From positions 1 through 50,337 of the forward strand of contig CALUIR010000020.1 of the NCBI GenBank assembly GCA_944320785.1: a stretch of 50,337 bases of DNA, given 5' to 3'. The notes below the pieces were generated by a model. That model searched no databases. It worked only from the letters and a program-made list of their open reading frames with translations, and was not told the origin of the DNA. Each line of letters opens with the position of its first letter. The first letter of the stretch is position 1. The translations under genes were made by a program, and so were the position numbers. Positions 26,525 through 37,477 of this stretch are shown in pieces. This DNA comes from an uncultured Bacteroidaceae bacterium. Lineage in GTDB: Bacteria > Bacteroidota > Bacteroidia > Bacteroidales > Bacteroidaceae.

Positions 26525-26715
26525 TGATGAGCGAGAAGAAGAAATCCGCCATAACCGATGAATGCTTCATCATGGGCATAGCACTTGGCGTGATGTTTGG
26601 CATCATCTTCGAGAACATCGGCCTGTGGTTGCCCATCGGTGTGTGCATCGGGCTGGTGGGGCCTGCACTGAAAAGAATTAGGAACAATAACGATAACGAA
26701 CCAGATAAAGAATGA
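26524..26715 (+). CDS. Small membrane protein between the PurF-like gene and carA
   Basis: 63 residues from the ATG that overlaps the upstream TGA; a second ATG follows directly. There is a short charged N-terminus, then a glycine-rich hydrophobic stretch from about residue 16 to 48 that could form two short helices or one hairpin, and a charged tail (KRIRNNNDNEPDKE). It overlaps both neighbours by 4 bp (TGATG and ATGA), so it is translated with them. Function unknown. Confidence 0.75.
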   Translation: MMSEKKKSAITDECFIMGIALGVMFGIIFENIGLWLPIGVCIGLVGPALKRIRNNNDNEPDKE

Positions 26716-27791
26716 GAAACGTAACCCTTATCCTTGATGACGGCACCCGCTTTCATGGGCAGTCGTTCGGCTATGAGAAGCCCGTGGCGGGCGAGGTGGT
26801 CTTCAACACGGCGATGACCGGTTATCCCGAAAGTTTGACCGACCCCTCTTATGCAGGCCAGCTCATGGTGCTGACTTATCCTTTGGTAGGCAATTATGGC
26901 GTGCCGCCTTTCACCATGGAGGCAAACGGCCTGCCTACGTTTATGGAGAGCGGTAAGATTCACGCAGAGGCCATCATCGTGGCGGATTATTCCAAAGAAT
27001 ACAGCCATTGGAACGCAGTGGAGAGCTTGGCCGATTGGTTGAAGCGGGAGCAGGTTCCTGGTGTTACTGGTATTGACACAAGGGCTTTGACCAAGAAACT
27101 GCGCGAACATGGCGTGATGATGGGCCGCATCCTTTTCGACGGCAGCAAGGATGACGCAGTGGTGGAAGCAGAGGATTACGAGGAAGTGAATTATGTGGAC
27201 CGTGTAAGCTGCAAGGAAGTCATCCGTTACAACGAGGGGGCAGGCAAAAAAGCGGTCTTGGTGGACTGTGGCGTAAAGGCCAATATCGTCCGTTGCCTGT
27301 TGAAACGTGGACTGGAAGTCGTGCGGGTTCCATGGGATTATGACTTCAATGATTTGGATTTTGATGGCTTGTTCATCAGCAACGGCCCTGGCGATCCCGA
27401 TACTTGCGATGCCGCTGTGCAGAACATCCGCAAGGCGATGCGCAGTGAGAAACTGCCGATATTCGGCATCTGTATGGGCAACCAGTTGTTGGCTAAGGCA
27501 GGGGGTGCGAAAATATATAAGCTGAAATACGGCCATCGGAGCCATAACCAGCCGGTGCGCATGGTGGGTACCAACCGTTGTTTCATTACTTCGCAGAATC
27601 ATGGTTATGCGGTAGATAACAATACTTTGGGGGATGGATGGGAACCTTTGTTCATCAACATGAACGATGGTTCCAATGAAGGCATCCGCCATGTGACGAA
27701 TCCTTGGTTCTCTGCCCAGTTCCATCCTGAGGCAGCCAGCGGGCCGACGGATACGGAGTTCCTGTTTGATGAATTTGCTAAGCTGTTGTAA
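26712..27791 (+). CDS. carA: Carbamoyl-phosphate synthase small (glutaminase) subunit
   Basis: 359 residues. The N-terminal CarA domain (LILDDGTRFHGQSFG, GEVVFNTAMTGYPE) is followed by a class I amidotransferase with catalytic Cys in FGICMGNQLL and His/Glu in QFHPEAASGP. It supplies ammonia to CarB for carbamoyl phosphate, used in pyrimidine and arginine synthesis. The start overlaps the stop of the small membrane protein; carB follows closely. Confidence 0.96.
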   Translation: MRNVTLILDDGTRFHGQSFGYEKPVAGEVVFNTAMTGYPESLTDPSYAGQLMVLTYPLVGNYGVPPFTMEANGLPTFMESGKIHAEAIIVADYSKEYSHWNAVESLADWLKREQVPGVTGIDTRALTKKLREHGVMMGRILFDGSKDDAVVEAEDYEEVNYVDRVSCKEVIRYNEGAGKKAVLVDCGVKANIVRCLLKRGLEVVRVPWDYDFNDLDFDGLFISNGPGDPDTCDAAVQNIRKAMRSEKLPIFGICMGNQLLAKAGGAKIYKLKYGHRSHNQPVRMVGTNRCFITSQNHGYAVDNNTLGDGWEPLFINMNDGSNEGIRHVTNPWFSAQFHPEAASGPTDTEFLFDEFAKLL

Positions 27792-27810
27792 ATCTTAAAA
27801 GAGAATGATT

Positions 27811-30800
27811 ATGGAAAATACGATAAAGAAAGTCCTGTTGTTGGGTTCCGGCGCATTGAAGATAGGTGAAGCCGGTGAGTTTGACTATTCTGGTTCGCAA
27901 GCCTTGAAAGCGTTGAAAGAAGAAGGGCTTGAAACCATTCTTATCAACCCGAACATTGCAACGGTGCAGACATCCGAAGGCGTGGCAGACAAGGTTTATT
28001 TCCTGCCCGTGACACCTTATTTTGTAAAGAAGGTTATTGCTAAGGAACGTCCGGACGGCATTTTGCTTGCCTTTGGCGGACAAACAGCGTTGAATTGCGG
28101 CGTTTCCCTTTACCAGAATGGAGTGTTGGAAAAGTACAATGTGCAGGTGTTGGGAACTCCCGTACAGGCCATCATGGATACGGAAGACCGGGAATTGTTT
28201 GTCCGAAAATTAGATGAAATCCACGTGAAAACCATCAAGAGCGAGGCGGTGGAGAACATTGAGGATGCCCGGCGTGCTGCACGTGAAGTGGGATACCCGG
28301 TTATCATCCGTGCTGCATACGCCTTGGGTGGCTTGGGCTCCGGGTTTTGCGACAATGAGGAACAATTGAATGTGTTGGCCGAGAAAGCATTCTCGTTTTC
28401 CCCTCAGGTGCTGGTCGAGAAGTCGCTGAAGGGTTGGAAGGAGATTGAATACGAGGTGGTACGCGACCGTTTTGACAATTGCATCACTGTGTGCAACATG
28501 GAGAACTTCGACCCGTTAGGCATCCATACAGGGGAATCCATTGTGATTGCTCCTTCGCAAACGCTGACCAATTCCGAATACCATAAGCTGCGTGAATTGG
28601 CCATCCGCATTATCCGGCATATCGGCATTGTGGGCGAATGCAACGTGCAGTATGCTTTCGACCCGGAGAGTGAGGACTACCGTGTCATTGAAGTGAATGC
28701 CCGTTTGAGCCGTTCATCGGCTTTGGCTTCCAAGGCCACGGGTTATCCCTTGGCTTTCGTGGCGGCCAAGTTGGGGCTGGGTTATGGCTTGTTTGACCTG
28801 AAAAATTCGGTGACGAAAACGACGAGCGCATTCTTTGAGCCTGCCTTGGATTATGTGGTCTGCAAGATTCCCCGTTGGGATTTGGGCAAGTTCCATGGCG
28901 TGGACCGTGAGTTAGGCAGTTCCATGAAGTCAGTGGGCGAGGTGATGGCCATTGGCCGCACGTTTGAGGAGGCCATCCAGAAGGGGCTCCGTATGATAGG
29001 GCAGGGCATGCATGGCTTCGTAGAAAACAAGGAATTGGTGATTCCTGACCTTGACAAGGCTTTGCAGGAGCCTACGGACAAGCGCATTTTCGTCATTTCA
29101 AAAGCGATGCGTGCCGGGTACACGGTTGATTATATCCATGAATTGACAAAGATAGACAAATGGTTCCTCCAGAAGCTGCACGGCATCATGGAAACGGACA
29201 ACGAATTGCGGGCATGCCCTGACGAGAACATCAGCACCGCCCTTTTGCGGAAAGCCAAGAGCCAAGGGTTCACGGACTTCCAGATAGCCCGCGCTTTGGG
29301 CATGGAGCAACGGATGGACAGCGAGGATGCCATCCTGAAAGTCCGCAATTACAGGAAGAGCTTGGGCATCGTGCCGGTGGTGAAGCAAATCGACACGCTG
29401 GCGGCGGAGTATCCGGCTCAGACAAATTACCTGTACTTGACTTACAACGGCATCGAGAATGATGTGAACTATTTGGGCGACCGCCGCAGCATCGTGGTGC
29501 TGGGTTCAGGGGCTTACCGCATCGGTTCCAGCGTGGAGTTTGATTGGTGCGGCGTGCAAGCGTTGGACACCATCCGCAAGGAGGGTTGGCGGAGCGTGAT
29601 GATTAATTACAACCCGGAGACGGTGTCAACGGATTATGACATGTGCGACCGCCTTTATTTCGATGAACTGACGTTTGAGCGGGTCATGGACATTTTGGAA
29701 TTGGAGAACCCGCACGGCGTGATTGTCTCTACCGGCGGGCAGATTCCCAACAACTTGGCGATGCGTTTGGATGCCCAGAAGGTGCATATCCTTGGCACGT
29801 CTGCACGGAGCATTGACAATGCCGAGGACCGCGACAAGTTTTCCGCCATGCTGGACCGCATCGGGGTGGACCAGCCAGAGTGGAGCGCGTTGACCTCAAT
29901 GGACGACATCAATGCTTTCGTGGCAAAGGTAGGCTTCCCCGTGCTGGTGCGTCCCAGCTATGTGTTGAGCGGTGCGGCGATGAACGTCTGCTCCAACCAA
30001 GAGGAATTGGAGCGTTTCCTGAAATTGGCGGCCAATGTCAGCCAAAAGCATCCTGTGGTGGTGAGCCAGTTCATCGAGCATGCCAAGGAGGTGGAGATGG
30101 ATGCCGTGGCCGACAAGGGCGAGGTCATTGCTTACGCCATCAGTGAGCATATCGAGTTTGCCGGCGTGCATTCTGGGGATGCCACGATACAGTTTCCGCC
30201 GCAGAAACTGTATGTGGAGACCGTGCGCCGAATCAAGAACATTTCCCGCCGCATTGCCAAGGAACTGGACATTTCCGGCCCGTTCAACATCCAGTACTTG
30301 GCCAAGGACAATGATATCAAGGTCATCGAGTGCAACCTCCGTGCCAGCCGTTCGTTCCCGTTCGTCAGCAAGGTGCTGAAGATAAATTTCATCGAACTGG
30401 CCACGAAGGTCATGCTGGGCCTCCCGGTGGAGAAGCCGGACAAGAACCTTTTCGAACTGGACTATGTGGGCATCAAGGCCAGCCAATTTTCTTTCAACCG
30501 CCTGCAGAAGGCCGACCCTGTGCTGGGCGTGGACATGGCCAGCACGGGCGAAGTGGGTTGCTTGGGAGAAGACACTTCCTGTGCCATCCTCAAGGCGATG
30601 CTTTCCGTGGGCTACCGCATCCCGGAACGGAGCGTGCTGCTTTCCACAGGAGGACCCCGGCAGAAGGTGGACATGCTTCAAGCGGCGCGGCAGTTGCAGA
30701 AAAAAGGCTACCGCCTGTATGCCACGGGAGGCACGTCCAAGTTCCTTGCTGAGAACGGCGTGGAGAACACTCGCGTCTTCTGGCCCAGCGAGGAAGGGCA

Positions 30801-31026
30801 TCCGCAGGCGCTGGACATGCTTCATAACAAGGAGATAGACTTGGTGGTGAACATTCCCAAGAACCTGACGGCTGGCGAACTGACCAACGGCTACAAAATC
30901 CGCCGGGCCGCCATCGACCTCAATATCCCGCTCATCACCAACGCCCGTTTGGCCAGTGCCTTCATCAACGCTTTCTGCACGATGTCGGTGGACGACTTGG
31001 CCATCAAGTCGTGGGATGAATATTGA
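27811..31026 (+). CDS. carB: Carbamoyl-phosphate synthase large subunit
   Basis: 1071 residues from MENTIKK; an ATG two codons earlier (27805) is possible. It has the typical duplicated structure: two pre-ATP-grasp/ATP-grasp halves beginning LLLGSGALKIGEAGEFDYSG and VVLGSGAYRIGSSVEFDWCG, each with ATP-grasp signatures (NVQYAFDPES, NIQYLAKDND), and a C-terminal MGS-like allosteric domain (LQKKGYRLYATGGTSKFL). It lies 19 bp after carA. Full length with no lesions. Confidence 0.97.
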   Translation: MENTIKKVLLLGSGALKIGEAGEFDYSGSQALKALKEEGLETILINPNIATVQTSEGVADKVYFLPVTPYFVKKVIAKERPDGILLAFGGQTALNCGVSLYQNGVLEKYNVQVLGTPVQAIMDTEDRELFVRKLDEIHVKTIKSEAVENIEDARRAAREVGYPVIIRAAYALGGLGSGFCDNEEQLNVLAEKAFSFSPQVLVEKSLKGWKEIEYEVVRDRFDNCITVCNMENFDPLGIHTGESIVIAPSQTLTNSEYHKLRELAIRIIRHIGIVGECNVQYAFDPESEDYRVIEVNARLSRSSALASKATGYPLAFVAAKLGLGYGLFDLKNSVTKTTSAFFEPALDYVVCKIPRWDLGKFHGVDRELGSSMKSVGEVMAIGRTFEEAIQKGLRMIGQGMHGFVENKELVIPDLDKALQEPTDKRIFVISKAMRAGYTVDYIHELTKIDKWFLQKLHGIMETDNELRACPDENISTALLRKAKSQGFTDFQIARALGMEQRMDSEDAILKVRNYRKSLGIVPVVKQIDTLAAEYPAQTNYLYLTYNGIENDVNYLGDRRSIVVLGSGAYRIGSSVEFDWCGVQALDTIRKEGWRSVMINYNPETVSTDYDMCDRLYFDELTFERVMDILELENPHGVIVSTGGQIPNNLAMRLDAQKVHILGTSARSIDNAEDRDKFSAMLDRIGVDQPEWSALTSMDDINAFVAKVGFPVLVRPSYVLSGAAMNVCSNQEELERFLKLAANVSQKHPVVVSQFIEHAKEVEMDAVADKGEVIAYAISEHIEFAGVHSGDATIQFPPQKLYVETVRRIKNISRRIAKELDISGPFNIQYLAKDNDIKVIECNLRASRSFPFVSKVLKINFIELATKVMLGLPVEKPDKNLFELDYVGIKASQFSFNRLQKADPVLGVDMASTGEVGCLGEDTSCAILKAMLSVGYRIPERSVLLSTGGPRQKVDMLQAARQLQKKGYRLYATGGTSKFLAENGVENTRVFWPSEEGHPQALDMLHNKEIDLVVNIPKNLTAGELTNGYKIRRAAIDLNIPLITNARLASAFINAFCTMSVDDLAIKSWDEY

Positions 31027-31056
31027 CGCCGGCACGACCGCACCGTCTGCCAGGAC

Positions 31057-31095
31057 AAAGGCAGGCTTCCCCAATGAAGGAAGCCTGCCTTTTTT
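31057..31095 (+). terminator. Intrinsic terminator after carB
   Basis: A 14-bp stem, AAAGGCAGGCTTCC / GGAAGCCTGCCTTT, with a short loop, followed by a T run. Confidence 0.9.
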
Positions 31096-31228
31096 GCGTC
31101 CTCCTCCTGGTGCAAGCGCAAGACGGCGGTTGAACCTTTTCTTCAGGCGGCGTGTGGGTTCCGGGCCGACTGCCTGCAAAGTCCCGTTTGCCCGTGCGGA
31201 AAGTCCTGCCCATGCGGGCAACTTCTAT

Positions 31229-31308
31229 ATCTTTAGCCTAAGGATGCATATCTTTAGCCTAAAGATGTACATCCTTAACCTGAGGATACACATCCTTAGG
31301 CTAAAGAT
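31229..31308. repeat. Second array of four 17-bp near-palindromes, 21-bp period
   Basis: Units at 31229-31245, 31250-31266, 31271-31287 and 31292-31308, each separated by 4 bp, with the ATCYTTAGSCTAAAGAT consensus seen at 8195-8274. CCCGTGCGG and CCCATGCGGG copies precede it (31191 and 31209), and TATGCGGGCAAG follows. The array is upstream of the DEAD-box helicase gene, as its counterpart is upstream of the HU-like gene. Confidence 0.9.
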
Positions 31309-31407
31309 GAACTTCCTATGCGGGCAAGCCGGATTTCCTTCCCGCCTGTTCCGGGTTTCTGTCCCGTGTGTCCTGAAGGACTTTCCCGCATGTATGTGGC
31401 AAAATAG

Positions 31408-31438
31408 TTCGCTGGTTCGGGCTATTTTTATACCTTTG
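31408..31438 (+). promoter_or_regulatory. Promoter of the DEAD-box helicase gene
   Basis: TTCG at 31408-31411, a 19-nt spacer and TACCTTTG at 31431-31438. The -7 box is consensus, the -33 box one base off TTTG. The start codon is 21 bp downstream. Confidence 0.65.
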
Positions 31439-31458
31439 CCGCAAATTGAAGGAAGACA

Positions 31459-32703
<1,245 letters not shown>

Positions 32704-32707
32704 CAAT

Positions 32708-34579
32708 ATGGCAACAGAAATGAAACAAGGAACAGCTGGGCAGCAGGCTCCGCGCAAAAACCCTTATATGGGGATATTGTGGATGATTGTCATCGTGCTG
32801 CTCTTGAACGGGCTGGTGTTTCCCAGCCTGACCGGGCGCAAGATTGTGCCGACAGATTACGGGACTTTCATCGAAAAGGTGGACAGCGGGCTGGTGAAGA
32901 CGGTGGTGGTGGAGAACGGCCAAATCTATTTCACCACCCAGAAGGACGGAAAGAAGGAAATGGCTTACCAGACGGGCGAAGTGAACGACCCCGGGCTGGT
33001 GGACCGCCTGCTTGGCGCTTCCAGCCCGAACAGCAACGGGAAGATAGCTTTCAGCCACATTGCCCCTAAGGATAATTCGCCGATTCTGAACTTCATCCTG
33101 CTGTGGATTCTTCCGGGATTGTTGTTCTACATCATCTGGAAGCAAAGCAGCAAGGCATTCCGTGAGCGGATGGGGGGAGGCAACTTCATGTCCTTCGGGA
33201 ACAGCGGGGCAAAGATATATGCAGACTCCGACATAACGACGACTTTTGCCGACGTGGCGGGGCAGGATGAAGCAAAGGATGCTTTGCGTGAGATTGTGGA
33301 TTTTCTCCATAATCCGAAGAAATATGCCGAGATAGGCGCTTCGTTGCCGAAAGGGGCTTTGCTGGTGGGGCCTCCGGGTACAGGAAAGACTCTGATAGCA
33401 CGTGCCGTGGCAGGCGAAGCCAAAGTGCCGTTCTTTGCCATCTCCGGCTCCGAATTCGTGCAGATGTTTGTCGGCATGGGAGCGGCCAAGGTGCGCGACT
33501 TGTTCAAGCAAGCCAGCCAGAAAGCCCCCTGCATCATCTTCATCGACGAGATAGACGCCATCGGGAAAAAACGGGACTCTTCCTTTGGCGGCAATGACGA
33601 GCGGGAACAAACCTTGAACCAGTTGCTGACAGAAATGGATGGGTTTGACGGGCGCAAAGGCGTCGTCATTTTGGCCGCGACCAACCGCCCGGAAACGTTG
33701 GATGCCGCTTTGCTGCGCCCGGGGCGTTTCGACCGCCGCATACAGATGGAACTTCCTGATTTGGAAGGCCGGAAAGCCATCTTGGAAGTCCATTTGAAGA
33801 ATGTCCGCCATGAAGATGTGGATTTGGGCATTGTAGCGCGTGCCACGGCAGGCGTTTCCGGCGCAGAACTGGCCAACATCGTCAACGAAGCCGCCTTGCG
33901 TGCTGTCCGCATGGGGCGGAAGTCCGTGACGACAGCGGATTTGGAGGAAAGCGTAGAGACGGTGATTGCCGGTGCGCAAAAGAAAGGGAAAGTCATCTCG
34001 CCGGAAGAGAAACGGGTGGTGGCTTACCATGAAATAGGGCATGCCATGGTGGCCGCCATGCAGACCCATTCGGCTCCGGTCTATAAAATCACGATTATCC
34101 CCCGCACATCGGGTGCCTTGGGCTATACCATGCAGGTGGACAGCAACGAGCAGATGTTGTTGAGCAAAGAGGAACTGTTCAACCGCATCGCCACGTTGGC
34201 AGGAGGGCGTTCGGCAGAGGAGGTGGTTTGCGGGACGGTAACCACCGGCGCATCGAATGACATTGAACAGGCCACGAAGCTGGCGCGTGCCATGGTGACC
34301 CGCTACGGCATGAGCGGAAAATACGACATGATGGCATTGGAAACTGTCCATAATGCTTACCTCGGCGGAGACACATCGTTGGCATGCTCGCCGGAAACGG
34401 CAGCCGACATCGACCGCGAGGTGTTGCGCGTCATCACGTCCGCCCATGAAAAGGCGAAGAAGATTATTTCCGAAAATCTGGAGGGCATGCACAAGGCGGC
34501 CTCCTATTTGTTGGAAAAGGAAACCATCACGGGAGAAGAATTCATGAAGTTCGTGGCGGCAGATAGCAAGGCGGGATGA
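32708..34579 (+). CDS. ftsH: ATP-dependent zinc metalloprotease FtsH
   Basis: 623 residues from MATEMKQ; a longer open frame extends into the helicase gene but is not conserved. There is a TM helix at about residues 19-40, a periplasmic domain, a second TM at about 120-140, an AAA+ module with [19 protein letters not shown] and [20 protein letters not shown] (SRH), and a zinc site HEIGH. It degrades membrane and regulatory proteins and is membrane-anchored with the catalytic part in the cytoplasm. Confidence 0.95.
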   Translation: MATEMKQGTAGQQAPRKNPYMGILWMIVIVLLLNGLVFPSLTGRKIVPTDYGTFIEKVDSGLVKTVVVENGQIYFTTQKDGKKEMAYQTGEVNDPGLVDRLLGASSPNSNGKIAFSHIAPKDNSPILNFILLWILPGLLFYIIWKQSSKAFRERMGGGNFMSFGNSGAKIYADSDITTTFADVAGQDEAKDALREIVDFLHNPKKYAEIGASLPKGALLVGPPGTGKTLIARAVAGEAKVPFFAISGSEFVQMFVGMGAAKVRDLFKQASQKAPCIIFIDEIDAIGKKRDSSFGGNDEREQTLNQLLTEMDGFDGRKGVVILAATNRPETLDAALLRPGRFDRRIQMELPDLEGRKAILEVHLKNVRHEDVDLGIVARATAGVSGAELANIVNEAALRAVRMGRKSVTTADLEESVETVIAGAQKKGKVISPEEKRVVAYHEIGHAMVAAMQTHSAPVYKITIIPRTSGALGYTMQVDSNEQMLLSKEELFNRIATLAGGRSAEEVVCGTVTTGASNDIEQATKLARAMVTRYGMSGKYDMMALETVHNAYLGGDTSLACSPETAADIDREVLRVITSAHEKAKKIISENLEGMHKAASYLLEKETITGEEFMKFVAADSKAG

Positions 34580-34652
34580 GCCGCTTTTGCCGGGCTTGGG
34601 AGCAATATGGATATGGAATGTTTCAGGCAATGGATTTGATATTTGCAGGAAT

Positions 34653-35489
34653 ATGGGAATCGTAATCGGCATAGACGTGGGGGGCAGCACCACCAAGATT
34701 ATCGGGATAGAGCAGGATGAACTGAAGCATCCGATGCTGGTGAAGGCGGAAGACCCTGTCACCTCCTTGTTTGGCGCGTTTGGCAAGTATATTTATGACA
34801 ACGGCATCAGCCTTTCAGAGGTGGAGCAAGTGATGCTGACGGGAGTGGGCAGCGGCTATGTCACGCAGGACTTATACGGGTTGCCCACCGCGCATGCCGA
34901 TGAGTTTCTGGCCAACGGCTTGGGAGCAAGTTACGGTTTGGAACTGAAAGACCTGATTGTGGTTAGCATGGGTACGGGGACTTCCTTTGTGAAAGTGCAG
35001 GATGGCCATATTGCCCATATCGGCGGCATTGGCATCGGCGGCGGTACCATTTCCGGGCTTTCGCACTTGTTGCTGAAAACCAGCGACATCCATCAAGTGG
35101 TGGAGATGGCTTGCAAAGGCGACATCCGGAATGTCAACCTGTTGATTAAAGATATCAGCAATGTGGCGCTTCCCGGTCTGCCCCTTGACGCCACGGCATC
35201 CATCTTTGGCAAGGCCGACATGAACACGCGCATCGAGGATGTGGCTGCCGGCATCATCGCCATGGTTTTGCAGGCCATCGGGCAGTCGGTGGTGCTTGCT
35301 GCGTTAAACAGCCCCGTGAAAGACTTCATCCTGATAGGCAATCTTACCAAGCTGCCCCAGTGCGCGAATGTATTCCCGGCATTGGAGCGGCTGTACGGTT
35401 GCCGTTTCCTGATACCGAGATACGCCGAATACCGCACTGCCTTGGGGGCAGCTTTGGTGTATCGGACGGGAAAGCCGGTCAGTCGATGA
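34653..35489 (+). CDS. coaW: Type II pantothenate kinase (CoaW-like)
   Basis: 278 residues from MGIVIGID. It shows the actin/ASKHA fold: phosphate-1 loop GIDVGGSTTK, the second phosphate motif VVSMGTGTSFV and GIGIGGGTISGL. Type II enzymes, as in staphylococci and eukaryotes, phosphorylate pantothenate, the first step to coenzyme A, usually with little feedback inhibition. It starts 73 bp after ftsH and may share its transcript. It converges with aguB: the two stops overlap by 11 bp. Confidence 0.88.
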   Translation: MGIVIGIDVGGSTTKIIGIEQDELKHPMLVKAEDPVTSLFGAFGKYIYDNGISLSEVEQVMLTGVGSGYVTQDLYGLPTAHADEFLANGLGASYGLELKDLIVVSMGTGTSFVKVQDGHIAHIGGIGIGGGTISGLSHLLLKTSDIHQVVEMACKGDIRNVNLLIKDISNVALPGLPLDATASIFGKADMNTRIEDVAAGIIAMVLQAIGQSVVLAALNSPVKDFILIGNLTKLPQCANVFPALERLYGCRFLIPRYAEYRTALGAALVYRTGKPVSR

Positions 35490-36363
35490 ACCTCCGGGTG
35501 ATGTCTTGGTAGGCATCGATGCGGCGGTCGCGCAAGAAGGGCCACCAGCGCCTTACGTTTTCGCTCCGGGCAAGGTCGATTTCCACCACGAGGTTCTCCG
35601 GGCATTCAGAAGATGCCTGTGCCAAGAGTTCGCCTTGAGGCCCTGCCACGAAGCTGCTTCCCCAAAACTGTATGCCGTTTGTCTGCCCGGAAGGATCCGG
35701 TTCATGCCCTACGCGGTTGACGCTGACCACCGGCAGCCCGTTGGCCACGGCATGTCCTCGTTGTGAAATAATCCAAGCATCGCGTTGGCGTTTTTTTTCT
35801 TCTTCCGTGTCCGTGCTTTCCCATCCGATGGCCGTGGGGTAAATTAAGATTTCCGCTCCCTGCAATGCCATCAGGCGGGCTGCTTCCGGGTACCATTGGT
35901 CCCAGCACACCAGCACGCCGAATTTCCCCAACGAAGTTTGAATCGGATGGAAACCTAAGTCGCCGGGCGTGAAATAGAATTTTTCGTAATAAGCTGGGTC
36001 GTCGGGGATGTGCATCTTCCGGTATTTCCCGGCAATGCTTCCATCTTTGTCAAACACCACGGCGGTGTTGTGGTAAAGCCCTGCGGCGCGTTTCTCGAAC
36101 AAGGACGTGACCAGCACGATTTGGTATTGCTTGGCGATTTCACTGTAAAAGCCGGTGGATGGCCCAGGAATGGGTTCGGCCCAATCGAAAAGAGCCGTGT
36201 TTTCTGTCTGGCAGAAGTAGAGGGAATTGTGCAGTTCTTGCAAAACCACCAGTTGTGCGCCTTTGACGGCGCAGTCGGCAATGTGGTCATGCAGTTGCTG
36301 GAGGTTCTTGTGCAGGTCGTCTGTATTGGATTGTTGCACTAATCCTGCTTTGATTTTATCCAT
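35479..36363 (-). CDS. aguB: N-carbamoylputrescine amidohydrolase AguB
   Basis: 294 residues of the nitrilase superfamily. The Glu-Lys-Cys triad is in place: LVVLQELHNSLYFC (Glu43 region), KYRKMHIPDDP (Lys) and GVLVCWDQWYPEAAR (Cys). The PDD, DQWYPE and RRWWPFLRDRRIDAY segments are typical of N-carbamoylputrescine amidases. It converts N-carbamoylputrescine to putrescine. The start overlaps the aguA stop (TAATG), so it follows the agmatine deiminase in the same operon. Confidence 0.93.
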   Translation of the reverse strand: MDKIKAGLVQQSNTDDLHKNLQQLHDHIADCAVKGAQLVVLQELHNSLYFCQTENTALFDWAEPIPGPSTGFYSEIAKQYQIVLVTSLFEKRAAGLYHNTAVVFDKDGSIAGKYRKMHIPDDPAYYEKFYFTPGDLGFHPIQTSLGKFGVLVCWDQWYPEAARLMALQGAEILIYPTAIGWESTDTEEEKKRQRDAWIISQRGHAVANGLPVVSVNRVGHEPDPSGQTNGIQFWGSSFVAGPQGELLAQASSECPENLVVEIDLARSENVRRWWPFLRDRRIDAYQDITRRFID

Positions 36364-37475
36364 TATCTTAATATGTTTTTGGGGTATTGCATGGTTACGC
36401 AGTGCAAAGACCCGTGTTGTTTGATTAATGCGCGGCAGTCTATCCCGATGATTTCCCTGCCGGGGAATGCCTGTGCCAGTACCTCAGCTGCCATGCCGTC
36501 CTGTTCAGGCTGTGCGTAAGTGGGATAGAGCAAAGCCCCGTTGATGACCAGGAAATTGGCGTAGGTGGCGGGCAGGCGTTCGCCATCGGCATAGATGGGT
36601 TCGGGCATCGGCAGGGGTAACAGGCGGTAGGGTTTCCCTTCTTTTGTGCGGAAAGACTGCAATTGTTCCTCCATCTTTTTCAGGGCGGTGAAATGCTCGT
36701 CTTTTTTATCACGGCATGCCACGTAGGCGATGGTATCGTCCGGGCATATCCTGGCCAAGGTGTCAATGTGGCTGTCGGTGTCGTCGCCTGCCAGATATCC
36801 GTGGTCGAGCCATAAGATGCGCTCTATATGCAGCATGGCGCATAGTTTTTTTTCCACCTCCTTGCGGCTCAGCGTGTCGTTGCGGTTGTGCGACAGCAGG
36901 CAGGCCGACGTGGTGAGCAAGGTGCCTTTCCCGTCTGTTTCAATGGAGCCGCCTTCCAGCACATAGTCCAGATGGCTGACATATTTCCCGTGGAGGCATC
37001 CGCCTTCATGCAGTTGGCGGGTGATTTGGTTGTCGAGGTTGGCGGCGAATTTCATGCCCCATCCGTTGAAGCAGAAGTCCAGGAGTTGCAGCGATTCCAT
37101 GCCGACGAGGGAGATGGCGCCGTGGTCACGCGCCCAAGTGTCGTTTGTCCCGCACGGGAAGAAACGGAGATTTTCCATGTGTACTTTGCCTTCCAGGCAC
37201 CTTTTCACGCTGTCGGTGTCGGGTGCCACGATTAATACCCGTTCCCTTTGCGAGATGGCGGCGGCTATCTCTGTGAAGCATGCCGTCACTTCATCCAGCA
37301 TGTATGCCCAATCTGTTTGCGCGTGCGGCCATGTCAGCTGTACGCCGCTCTGCGGATACCATTCCGGCGGGAAGAATGTCCCGTTGGCAGTGATGTCTTC
37401 TGCGGGCAGCCCGAATGTCAGTTGCAAGTCTTTCTTTTGCCCGCCCCTTCCCGGCAGTGAAGCAATCAGTCCCAT
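36363..37475 (-). CDS. aguA: Agmatine deiminase AguA
   Basis: 370 residues from the ATG at 37475, 2 bp after the upstream gene; the open frame extends further but through an unrelated coding region. Guanidino-group-modifying fold: NDTWARDHGAIS, VLEGGSIETDGKGTLL, DHGYLAGDDTDSHID and the C-terminal catalytic Cys in GSLHCVTMQ. It converts agmatine to N-carbamoylputrescine, which the next gene (aguB) turns into putrescine, so this is the ADC-type polyamine route of Bacteroidetes. Confidence 0.93.
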   Translation of the reverse strand: MGLIASLPGRGGQKKDLQLTFGLPAEDITANGTFFPPEWYPQSGVQLTWPHAQTDWAYMLDEVTACFTEIAAAISQRERVLIVAPDTDSVKRCLEGKVHMENLRFFPCGTNDTWARDHGAISLVGMESLQLLDFCFNGWGMKFAANLDNQITRQLHEGGCLHGKYVSHLDYVLEGGSIETDGKGTLLTTSACLLSHNRNDTLSRKEVEKKLCAMLHIERILWLDHGYLAGDDTDSHIDTLARICPDDTIAYVACRDKKDEHFTALKKMEEQLQSFRTKEGKPYRLLPLPMPEPIYADGERLPATYANFLVINGALLYPTYAQPEQDGMAAEVLAQAFPGREIIGIDCRALIKQHGSLHCVTMQYPKNILR

Positions 37476-37477
37476 GG

